Source of the DNA: JACJXF01 sp964349045
GTDB lineage: Bacteria > Bacteroidota > Bacteroidia > Bacteroidales > GCA-2748055
NCBI GenBank assembly: GCA_964349045.1
Contig: CAYGFI010000063.1
Location: forward strand, 1-24,022
Direction: 5' to 3'
DNA length: 24,022 bases
Shown: one piece after another, positions 1-6,416 of the stretch
Layout: each line of letters begins with the position of its first letter
How positions within the stretch are numbered: position 1 is the first letter of the stretch
The notes under the pieces: model-generated
Told to the model about the DNA's origin: nothing
The model's input: only the letters and a program-made list of their open reading frames with translations
The model's database searches: none
Made by a program: the position numbers and the translations under genes

Positions 1-40
1 CATCCTCACGTCGTCACGCCCTCACGTCGTCACGCCGCAC
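1..40. repeat. TCACG-core short tandem array behind the rhodanese gene (cut by window edge)
   Basis: Four consecutive 8-bp units alternate CCTCACGT and CGTCACGC (about positions 4-35), so the 16-bp pair occurs twice. The array runs off the left edge of the window. It starts 1 bp beyond the rhodanese stop codon and has the same core and polarity as the larger array at 1356-1525. The 13-mer TCACGTCGTCACG (6-18 and 22-34) is the exact reverse complement of 1321-1333. The function is unknown. Confidence 0.8.
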
Positions 41-41
41 A

Positions 42-653
42 TTACTCGCACCCCCCAACCAATTCCCTATCCTTATTCTGTCTGGCAGCAAAGAATCCTG
101 CTTTCAGGGTATCCGGCATGGCGTTCCATTGAACAAAGAGCCTGCGGGCTTTGTAGCGTTTTTCAAACAGTGCGTTTTCCCGGGCCGTGATCGTTTCACC
201 TGAAAACTCCGACTTCATAACGATACTGTCCCATTCCCTTAGCCCGCCTTTCAGCAAATATACATTCCGGTATCCCTTTTGCATGGCGAGCATCCAGGCC
301 CTGGTGGAAAGCAATTCATCGTCGGAATAAAATACGGTTTTGATGGATCCATCTGTGAATAAGGATTTGTACTCCGGAAACAGCAGGCCCGACAGGGGTA
401 AATTCAGAGCTCCCGGGAGACTTTCGAATTTGTATTGTTCAGGATTCCTTACGTCCACGATCTGAATTCCCGAATCCTGGTCAACAACCATTCCCGCGAG
501 TTCATCCGGGGAAATTGCATAATCGCCGTTTAACATTACAGCAAGAATTTCTTCGGCAGGGAGGGAGGATGAATTTTTTCCTCCGAACGACATGATCGCG
601 GAAATCAGACCAAGAACGATCAGGACTATTGAAAATTTGTAGCGGAAGTCCAT
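42..653 (-). CDS. Membrane-anchored rhodanese-like protein lacking the catalytic cysteine
   Basis: 203 aa from an ATG start. Residues 6-23 form one hydrophobic segment (signal anchor), so the rest probably faces the periplasm. Residues 48-142 have the rhodanese fold signature: IQIVDVRNPEQY (63-74), then LPGALNLPL, and GYRNVYLLKGGLREW near the end. Active rhodaneses have Cys in the loop after the strand read here as TVFYS. Here that position is Ser110, and the loop (DDELLST) does not match the usual CRSGNRS form. The only cysteine in the protein is Cys202, second from the end, after Gly-Gly. The gene follows the YeeE-type transporter by 11 bp, so it is probably co-transcribed. Rhodanese and YeeE partners are known to act in thiosulfate or sulfane-sulfur handling. 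A sulfurtransferase role is doubtful here; a persulfide-carrier or structural role is inference. A run of six C at 51-56 sits next to the Cys codon, so a base-calling error could alter the tail. Confidence 0.85.
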   Translation of the reverse strand: MDFRYKFSIVLIVLGLISAIMSFGGKNSSSLPAEEILAVMLNGDYAISPDELAGMVVDQDSGIQIVDVRNPEQYKFESLPGALNLPLSGLLFPEYKSLFTDGSIKTVFYSDDELLSTRAWMLAMQKGYRNVYLLKGGLREWDSIVMKSEFSGETITARENALFEKRYKARRLFVQWNAMPDTLKAGFFAARQNKDRELVGGCE

Positions 654-664
654 TTTTTAAACTA

Positions 665-1267
665 TTAAAGTTCCGAAGTAATATCAGGTCTTGCAAAGCG
701 TTTCTCTGCCTTTTCTGCTATCCAGAACATTGCAACTGCAGCAAGGATCACAAGGAAAATAAATACCCCATCGCTGATTCCCAATGTTTCCGGAAGTTTC
801 ACCGGACCTTTATAGCCGGCGAGGAACAGTTTTTCGAGGGAGGGATAAAACTCCCCGAAAAGAAAGGCTCCGAAAGTGCCACCCAGCAAGTAAAATAAAG
901 CATCGATCTTACCGATTGACAAGGCGCTGATGCCTGTACCCGGACAGAAGCCTCCCATAACAAACCCGGCTCCCATGATAACACCTCCCACAATAGAAGC
1001 ATAGACGTAATAATGATTTATAAAAACCTGGTTCATATCGAGCATACCGAAATACTGCAAAAACTGCGTGCCCAGCATAGCCACTATGGCCGCTGTAAAA
1101 AACACCTTCAATACGGTGGCGTCATAACCATAAAACATCCCTGCCAGTTTACGGCTGGAAGAAAAACCTGCCTGTTCAAGAGCGAAGCCGAAGCCGATAC
1201 CGATGATAAGGGCTGTAAGAAAGCCAAGCAGGGGAGATGAGCTGGTGAGGTCGATGAAGGGGGACAT
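665..1267 (-). CDS. YeeE/YedE-family half-transporter (GGFCPGTG type)
   Basis: 200 aa integral membrane protein with about five hydrophobic segments. The family signature is clear: GFALEQAGFSSSRKLAG at 27-43, then VMGGFCPGTG at 103-112, where Cys108 is the conserved thiol in the substrate path. This is the YeeE/YedE (TsuA, PF04143) family, whose characterised members take up thiosulfate through conserved cysteine loops. Full-length members hold two such halves in one chain; this is one half, and its partner is the gene at 1530-2045. The two halves are separated by 262 bp filled mostly by a tandem repeat array, while the rhodanese follows after 11 bp. The substrate (thiosulfate or another reduced sulfur compound) is inferred from the family. 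Confidence 0.88.
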   Translation of the reverse strand: MSPFIDLTSSSPLLGFLTALIIGIGFGFALEQAGFSSSRKLAGMFYGYDATVLKVFFTAAIVAMLGTQFLQYFGMLDMNQVFINHYYVYASIVGGVIMGAGFVMGGFCPGTGISALSIGKIDALFYLLGGTFGAFLFGEFYPSLEKLFLAGYKGPVKLPETLGISDGVFIFLVILAAVAMFWIAEKAEKRFARPDITSEL

Positions 1268-1302
1268 AATAAGTTTTGAGTTTGAGTTATGAGTTATTAG
1301 AT

Positions 1303-1355
1303 CGTGACGGTCGTGACGGTCGTGACGACGTGACGGTCGTTACGGTCGTTATGTT
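1303..1355. repeat. CGTGACGGT tandem array, inverted relative to the next array
   Basis: Six units of 9, 9, 8, 9, 9 and 9 bp (CGTGACGGT and variants) end exactly where the CATCACGT array begins. The unit contains CGTGACGG, the reverse complement of CCGTCACG found at the far end of the neighbouring array. The two arrays therefore form the arms of a large imperfect inverted repeat. Confidence 0.85.
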
Positions 1356-1525
1356 CATCACGTCATCACGTCATCACGTTCATCACGTCATCACGTTCAT
1401 CACGTTCGTCACGTTCATCACGTCATCACGTCATCACGTCATCACGTTCATCACGTCATCACGTCATCACGTCATCACGTTCATCACGTCATCACGTCAT
1501 CACGCCGTCACGCCGTCACGCCGTT
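1356..1525. repeat. CATCACGT/CATCACGTT tandem array with a 33-bp higher-order period
   Basis: About twenty units of 8 or 9 bp, mainly CATCACGT and CATCACGTT. They end in two CGTCACGC units and a partial one. From 1416 the unit lengths run 8, 8, 8, 9 and then again 8, 8, 8, 9, which gives a 33-bp higher-order repeat (1416-1448 and 1449-1481). The array stops 4 bp short of the stop codon of the upstream YeeE-type gene on the minus strand, so it is the region immediately 3' of that gene. There are no spacers, so it is not CRISPR. The function is unknown; slippage-prone satellite DNA or an mRNA 3' structure is possible. Confidence 0.92.
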
Positions 1526-1529
1526 ACAA

Positions 1530-2045
1530 TCAAATCCAGTTCTTCCTGAAGAACCACGCAAACGCATAGGCCGACCCAAAAATCGCCATCATAATTACGA
1601 ATCCTGCTGTTGATAGGACGGCCATTCCTGAAAGTGCTGCTCCGCTGGTGCATCCGCGGGCAAGCTGGGCGCCGAAAACGAAAAACGCGCCTCCCAAAAA
1701 GGCGAACAGCAAACGGCGGGATGAGGATACATGCGCCGGTCGCTCAATCTTCAGTTTTAACCTGCCTGAATACAATCCCGAGATAAAGCCGCCGATAAGT
1801 AACCCGAGAATCTCGTAAACAAGCCAGTTATTCAGTGGTTTGGCGCCTCCCTCGAAATATTTACCAAAATAAAGGGAATTGGAAGCATGGCCGGGACTCA
1901 GAGCGCCAACAACCGAAACCACGCAATATTTGATTCCCCCGCTTGCGCCTAATCCTCTCCCGGAAAAGTAAATAGCCGACAACAATACCAGGCCCAAAAG
2001 CACCCCGGCCAGGTACGGATTCATATAGTTTTTGGATCTTATCAT
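1530..2045 (-). CDS. YeeE/YedE-family half-transporter (ARGCTSG type)
   Basis: 171 aa from an ATG start (a second ATG at codon 8 is possible). About four hydrophobic segments are visible. The motif AQLARGCTSGAALSG at 126-140, with Cys132, is the other signature half of the YeeE/YedE (PF04143) family, complementary to the GGFCPGTG half encoded next on the same strand. A further Cys41 lies near GLGASGGIKYC. The two half-proteins probably assemble into one sulfur-compound transporter of the kind fused in TsuA/YeeE. It is the first gene of the sulfur module; its promoter should lie in 2046-2330, shared divergently with the GH51 gene, but I could not point to a convincing TTG / TAnnTTTG pair there. 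Confidence 0.88.
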   Translation of the reverse strand: MIRSKNYMNPYLAGVLLGLVLLSAIYFSGRGLGASGGIKYCVVSVVGALSPGHASNSLYFGKYFEGGAKPLNNWLVYEILGLLIGGFISGLYSGRLKLKIERPAHVSSSRRLLFAFLGGAFFVFGAQLARGCTSGAALSGMAVLSTAGFVIMMAIFGSAYAFAWFFRKNWI

Positions 2046-2330
2046 ACTTTTATTATTCTGAACTATGGGATTTACGGGAAAAATAATTTATAAAAATAAC
2101 CTGTCCGGATTAATTAAACAATAGCCGGAAAGTTAATTAATTGGTAAATAACGGGACTGTCAAGTTTTTTTATATGAGTACCCCTATTCAATTCTTTTTA
2201 TTTAGCCGGAGAGTATTGAATTAAATGAAAAAATGATTGAATGGTTATCTATTTTTTATAAATTGTGGCAAAATAATAGCACACTATTAACAATAATTAA
2301 AAGAGAAACCTGTTCAAACTACTGACTACC
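2046..2330. other. Divergent intergenic region, AT-rich
   Basis: 285 bp between the minus-strand transporter gene and the plus-strand GH51 gene. It is markedly AT-rich and must carry both promoters. I saw no gene, no strong hairpin and no clear Bacteroidota promoter consensus. Confidence 0.5.
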
Positions 2331-4262
2331 ATGATTAAAAAAATAATTGTTTTTGTATTGGCCGTTGCCATGTTTTCCTGTGTACAGGAAGGAGATACCA
2401 ATATTAAAATAACTCCTGATCAGGGACGGGAACCTATATCAGAATATGTCTACGGACAGTTTATCGAACACCTTGGAAAATGCATCTATGGGGGTCTTTG
2501 GGCGGAGATGATTGAGGATCGTAAATTTTACTATCCTGTAACTTTCCAGTATAATCCATGGGCAGTGGCTTCAGATCCGTACTGGAACACAGGTGACTTC
2601 AAATACCTGAATGCTTCACCATGGAAGATAATTGGTGGAGAGCAGGTTTTAAAAATGGACAACAGAATACCTTTTACAGGTATACATACACCTGTAATTC
2701 TTGTTCCGGGAGATGGAAGCGAAGCGGGAATTTCGCAGGACAGCCTGTCAGTGGTTACCGGTAAAACTTATAAAGGCAGGATTGTATTGGCAGGTATGGA
2801 ATCAGTACTACCTGTTAGTGTAAGGCTCGTTGCAGGCAGTGGTGAAGTACTGATTTCAGAAATCAATACGATCAGCTCCGGTTATAATACATATCCGATT
2901 GAATTTACTGCCTCCAATTCTTCCGATGATGTAAGGATTGAAATCATCAGCAAGGGGAAAGGAGAATTTAAAATTGGTACGGTTTCGCTTATGCCATCAG
3001 ATAATATCAAAGGATGGAGAAGTGATGTTGTCGCTTTACTTAAAGAATTGAATTCTCCGGTTTACCGTTGGCCGGGTGGTAATTTTGTTAGCGGGTATAA
3101 CTGGCGCGATGGCATTGGTGACAGGGATAAAAGACCTCCCAGGAAAAACCCGGCATGGCGTGGAGTTGAACATAATGATGTTGGAATACATGAGTATATG
3201 GAACTTATGGAAATCATAAATGCAGAACCTTTTATTGCCGTGAATACCGGACTTGGTTCAGTAGAAGAGGTTGCTGAAGAATTAGAATATTGTAATGGTT
3301 CTGCTGAATCTCCCCAGGGAAAAATCCGCGCACAAAACGGACACACGGAACCCTACAATGTCAGGTGGTGGGCGGTGGGGAATGAAATGTATGGTTCATG
3401 GCAGTTGGGTCATATGCCTTTATCTGATTATGTCCGGAAACACAACAAAGTGGCTGTTGCCATGCGGGCTGTTGACCCGGACATTAAACTTATTGGCGTA
3501 GGTGAGGTTGGTAACTGGAGTGAAACCATGCTTAAGATCTGTTCCGATAACATGGATCTGATCAGTGAGCACATCTACAGTAAAGAGAAAGAAGATTTAT
3601 CGGAACATATCGGACAATTAGCCGGACAAATTAAAGATAAGGCAGACGCACACAGAAGGTACCGGGCTGAGATTCCTGAACTTAAAGGGAAGGATATAAG
3701 AATATCAATGGATGAATGGAATTACTGGTATGGCGATTATATCTATGGAGAACTGGGTGTGCGTTATCATCTCAAAGATGCCCTTGGAGTAGCTAAGGGC
3801 CTGCATGAATATTTCCGAAACTCGGATCTTTATTTTATGGCAAACTATGCACAAACAGTGAATGTAATTGGCTGTATTAAGACAAACCGTACATCTTCAG
3901 CCTTTGCTGCAACCGGACTTCCCCTGAAACTGTACAGGAATCATTTCGGAACGCTCCCACTCGATTTCACCGGCGAAACTGCTGATCTGGATATATCTGT
4001 GGCATATTCGGCAGATAAGAAATATCTTACCATAGCCATTGTTAATCCTACTTCCAATAAACATATTGTCGGTGTCAGCCTTGGGGATATTAAGGTCAAA
4101 ACGAAAGGATTAAAGTGGACCATCGCTGGCAATGATCCGGAGAGTTACAATGTCCCCGGCCAGGAACCGGCGCTTATTATAAAGGAAGAACCTGTTACAA
4201 CCAGGAAAACTCTCGAAAGCCCGGAATATTCCATCGTTCTGTACCGACTTGAAGTTAAATAA
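2331..4262 (+). CDS. GH51 alpha-L-arabinofuranosidase, lipoprotein
   Basis: 643 aa. The N-terminus is a lipoprotein signal ending AVAMFSC, with the lipidated Cys at 17. The catalytic domain begins at YVYGQFIEHLGKCIYGGLW (39-57). It is interrupted by an all-beta stretch of roughly 150 residues (about 70-222) resembling a carbohydrate-binding jelly roll. It resumes at LKELNSPVYRWPGGNFVSGY (237-256). The likely acid/base is Glu352 in WWAVGNEMYGSW; the likely nucleophile is Glu462 in ISMDEWNYWYG. A C-terminal beta domain follows (about 535-643). The family releases alpha-L-arabinofuranosyl side chains from arabinan, arabinoxylan or arabinogalactan with retention of configuration. The CBM9-like gene follows after 19 bp, suggesting an operon. 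Cell envelope location is inferred from the lipobox. It sits apart from the fasciclin/SusCD operon and on the other strand, so a shared substrate is not shown. Confidence 0.95.
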   Translation: MIKKIIVFVLAVAMFSCVQEGDTNIKITPDQGREPISEYVYGQFIEHLGKCIYGGLWAEMIEDRKFYYPVTFQYNPWAVASDPYWNTGDFKYLNASPWKIIGGEQVLKMDNRIPFTGIHTPVILVPGDGSEAGISQDSLSVVTGKTYKGRIVLAGMESVLPVSVRLVAGSGEVLISEINTISSGYNTYPIEFTASNSSDDVRIEIISKGKGEFKIGTVSLMPSDNIKGWRSDVVALLKELNSPVYRWPGGNFVSGYNWRDGIGDRDKRPPRKNPAWRGVEHNDVGIHEYMELMEIINAEPFIAVNTGLGSVEEVAEELEYCNGSAESPQGKIRAQNGHTEPYNVRWWAVGNEMYGSWQLGHMPLSDYVRKHNKVAVAMRAVDPDIKLIGVGEVGNWSETMLKICSDNMDLISEHIYSKEKEDLSEHIGQLAGQIKDKADAHRRYRAEIPELKGKDIRISMDEWNYWYGDYIYGELGVRYHLKDALGVAKGLHEYFRNSDLYFMANYAQTVNVIGCIKTNRTSSAFAATGLPLKLYRNHFGTLPLDFTGETADLDISVAYSADKKYLTIAIVNPTSNKHIVGVSLGDIKVKTKGLKWTIAGNDPESYNVPGQEPALIIKEEPVTTRKTLESPEYSIVLYRLEVK

Positions 4263-4281
4263 CGGATTCAGGGATAAAAAG

Positions 4282-4917
4282 ATGCAGATCTATCAGGTTC
4301 ATAGCATTAAAAATAATTACTTCGGCCGTAAGAGGATGAACTTTGATGCTTTCTGGAAAAAGAGTACTGCTTTATCATCGTTTATTTATCCATGGGATGA
4401 AGAACCTCCCCCTGCAACCATATTCAGAGCATTGTGCGATAAGAATTATTTTTATTTTCGTTTCGATGTAATTGATACGAATATCATTGTAGAAAAGCTC
4501 ACAAACGATAAAATGTCTGTATTGACCTCAGACAGGGTAGAAATTTTCTTCAGAACAGGGAAAGAAATGAATCCGTACTATGGCCTCGAAATGGATCCTT
4601 TGGGCCGCGTTCTGGATTATAAGGCTGAATATTACAGGAACTTCGACTATCAATGGAAATGGGATGGTATTACTATTCGTTCAGAATATACTCTCAATGG
4701 CTACAGGGTTTGGGGAAGTATTCCTATGGAATCACTCCGGACCTTAAATCTCCTGTCGGATAATAAATTACAGGCAGGTTTATTTCGGGGGAAGTGTATT
4801 AAGAACCCTGAGGGAGAAGTCGCTTTTAAGTGGATCAGTTGGGTAAGACCCGATTCGGAACAACCGGATTTTCATATACCATCGGCGTTTGGGGAGTTCA
4901 GGGGTTTAGGGTTTTAG
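4282..4917 (+). CDS. CBM9-like sugar-binding domain protein
   Basis: 211 aa from the ATG at 4282, preceded by a purine-rich GGGATAAAAAG. A TTG start at 4249 would add 11 residues and overlap the GH51 gene; I prefer the ATG. The chain reads as a single CBM9-like (PF06452-type) beta-sandwich. It shows FYFRFDVIDTNI (57-68), SDRVEIFFRTG (83-93), GLEMDPLGRVLDYKAEYYR (101-119), GYRVWGSIPMESL (140-152) and a closing RPDSEQPDFHIPSAFG (189-204). Stand-alone proteins of this kind are common in Bacteroidota near glycoside hydrolases. No signal peptide is visible, so it may be cytoplasmic or use an unrecognised export route. Its position after GH51 suggests an arabinose-related ligand (inference). The 3' end is G-rich (see the G-quadruplex entry). 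Confidence 0.75.
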   Translation: MQIYQVHSIKNNYFGRKRMNFDAFWKKSTALSSFIYPWDEEPPPATIFRALCDKNYFYFRFDVIDTNIIVEKLTNDKMSVLTSDRVEIFFRTGKEMNPYYGLEMDPLGRVLDYKAEYYRNFDYQWKWDGITIRSEYTLNGYRVWGSIPMESLRTLNLLSDNKLQAGLFRGKCIKNPEGEVAFKWISWVRPDSEQPDFHIPSAFGEFRGLGF

Positions 4918-4920
4918 GGG
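4891..4920 (+). other. Putative G-quadruplex motif over a stop codon
   Basis: Four G-runs of 4, 4, 3 and 4 (4891-4894, 4901-4904, 4909-4911, 4917-4920) are separated by loops of 6, 4 and 5 bases. This fits the classical G3+N1-7 four-run rule on the coding strand. The TAG stop of the CBM9-like gene (4915-4917) is inside the motif. The spacing resembles TTTAGGG telomere-like repeats by chance or slippage. Confidence 0.6.
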
Positions 4921-5009
4921 TTTACTTTCAGGATACCAGCTTTTTATTCAAAATAATTTTATACTTTTCATGACTTAAATCCCTGGTCCAAAAAAAGAAA
5001 CTCTCCGGC

Positions 5010-6134
5010 ATGAAGCAAAATCAATCCGTCATCAATTATCATGATCTTAAAGTAGATGTGGAACAGAAACCCGGAGCCGATTTAATTGAGCATCTTAGAA
5101 CCAATGTGTTGGGAACACCTGGCGGGCTAAGGTACAAGCATACTCAAACAAAGGAAAAACTGCAAAGTCTTGGAGAATCGTATTTTCTGCTGCTCCGCAA
5201 AAGCGGACGGATGCTGGGCTCAGTAGGTTTGTGCTACAGGCAGACTGTTTTCTCCGGTAAAAAGTTTTCATCCTGGTATATCCGTTATTTTTCAATCAAA
5301 GCTCCCTTAAAATCGGCCAAACCAACCTCAGGGAAACTTATGGAGCAATCGGGCAGGGGGTTCTCACTCCTGCGCAAAAACGGCGCCCCCTATCTTCAGA
5401 AGCCCGGGGAGTATTTAAAAAATCTTCCGGAAGGAACAGAGAAATCCCTCGTTTACGCTTACATAGAAAAGGAAAATTTTCAGTCTGTCCAATTTGCAGT
5501 TCAAAATGATTTTGAAACTGTGCGTAATTTTACCACTTACATTTTCAGCCGTTTTTTCCCCGTGGGAAATAAAAATGTTTTTAAGCTTGAGAGTCATGAA
5601 AAAGAAGAGGTAAGAATGCTTTTGAGTGAATTTTACAACGACCACACTTTATATATGGAGCAGAATTTGTTTTACAGGGATAATTACCTGGTTTATAAAC
5701 AAGATGGGAAAATCGTAGCAGGCATACAGGCAAATCCAGATGGGTGGGAGATAAAAGATATGGGAGGGAGATTCGGGAAATTTTTTGTTCATGTGGCACC
5801 CTATATTCCAATCATTAACCGGGTTTTTAATCCCGCTAAAATGGTATTTGTTGCAGGGGATTATATTTTCTGGAAACCCGGGTATGAAGAAGTTCTTCAG
5901 GACCTTTTCGAAGCATCCTGTAAGCTAAATAAGACCAATCTTTTAATCACATGGTCGGATACTGAAAGTAAACTGATTAAAACACTTGATAAACAGGTTG
6001 ACCAGGGATTCATTGGAAAAACGATCTCCCGGGTTGAAGTGGATGTTAAAATTAAATTTAACGGGTATGAACCGGGCGAAAAAGAAGTGTTTTATCGGAA
6101 TCCGGCTTTTATTTCGGCTTTTGATACGACATGA
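5010..6134 (+). CDS. GNAT-like acyltransferase-fold protein, function unknown
   Basis: 374 aa from an ATG start, no signal peptide. The N-terminal half reads like an acyl-CoA N-acyltransferase fold. It has paired strands ESYFLLLRKSGRMLGSVGL (56-74) and FSSWYIRYFSIKAP (86-99), then SLVYAYIEKENFQSVQFAVQ (146-165) followed by NDFETVRNFTTYIFSRFFP (166-184). The latter pair is close to the GNAT pattern in which an Asn-containing helix precedes a GFE-type strand. Residues 190-374 look like a second, related half (VYKQDGKIVAGIQANPDGWEI at 228-248 is a beta hairpin), so a tandem-GNAT layout is possible. The substrate is unknown. It lies 92 bp after the CBM9-like gene on the same strand and convergent with the fucosidase. 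The family call is from pattern reading only. Confidence 0.55.
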   Translation: MKQNQSVINYHDLKVDVEQKPGADLIEHLRTNVLGTPGGLRYKHTQTKEKLQSLGESYFLLLRKSGRMLGSVGLCYRQTVFSGKKFSSWYIRYFSIKAPLKSAKPTSGKLMEQSGRGFSLLRKNGAPYLQKPGEYLKNLPEGTEKSLVYAYIEKENFQSVQFAVQNDFETVRNFTTYIFSRFFPVGNKNVFKLESHEKEEVRMLLSEFYNDHTLYMEQNLFYRDNYLVYKQDGKIVAGIQANPDGWEIKDMGGRFGKFFVHVAPYIPIINRVFNPAKMVFVAGDYIFWKPGYEEVLQDLFEASCKLNKTNLLITWSDTESKLIKTLDKQVDQGFIGKTISRVEVDVKIKFNGYEPGEKEVFYRNPAFISAFDTT

Positions 6135-6308
6135 TTGTTAATTTGATAATTAGTTAATGGGAGAATGAGAGGTGAGTGGTGAGTGAATGAGAGAATGGGT
6201 TTGGAAAAAAAGTTCTATTAGGGTGGGGTTTTAAATGGAGGTTTTGTAATTTGGATTTTAAATTGAGAAATTTATTTTTTGATTAATTTGAAAATCATAA
6301 CTTTAATT
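6135..6308. other. Convergent-gene gap, purine-rich then AT-rich
   Basis: Between the GNAT-like gene and the CXXC remnant. It has a purine-rich stretch (6160-6200) with a repeated GAGAATG word, followed by AT-rich sequence. I saw no gene and no clear terminator for either flanking operon. Confidence 0.5.
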
Positions 6309-6416
6309 ATGAAAGCAAGAACCTGTCCGAATTGCGGAAACAAAACTTCTATGGGTGTTTATTTATCTCATTTATTAGTTAAGGAAGCATCTTGTTCGCT
6401 GCCAAAATCTATATGA
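6309..6416 (+). pseudogene. Truncated CXXC zinc-ribbon gene (5' remnant)
   Basis: A 35-codon reading frame starts MKARTCPNCGNKTSMGVYL and ends at a TGA at 6414. A CPxCG knuckle right at the N-terminus followed by a YLxxLL-type segment is the beginning of small Bacteroidota zinc-ribbon proteins of the CXXC-about 20-CXXC type (TIGR04104-like). The second CXXC is missing: only one Cys (residue 29) remains, and from 6368 on the frame runs antisense through the last codons of the fucosidase. I read this as the head of a gene whose remainder was lost when the fucosidase locus came to lie next to it. It could also be a chance short ORF. The upstream 6270-6305 is AT-rich with a promoter-like TAACTTTA (6298-6305). 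Confidence 0.4.

Noticed and set aside
629..898. Plus-strand open frame opposite the YeeE-type and rhodanese genes
   Set aside because: It is antisense to clear family members and shows no recognisable domain.
1303..1525. CRISPR array
   Set aside because: Units are 8-9 bp and contiguous, with no unique spacers and no cas genes nearby.
1276..1569. Plus-strand 97-codon open frame through the satellite, with an 11-residue repeating peptide
   Set aside because: It begins with TTG, has no ribosome site, and overlaps the end of the transporter gene. The 11-residue period is simply the 33-bp repeat read in frame, so it is not likely coding.
4249..4281. TTG start extending the CBM9-like protein by 11 residues
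   Set aside because: The overlap with GH51 and the poor context make the ATG at 4282, with a purine-rich leader, the better start.
6298..6305. TAACTTTA as a Bacteroidota -7 promoter element
   Set aside because: The candidate TTG upstream is 16 bp away, shorter than the usual spacing, so I do not list it as a promoter.
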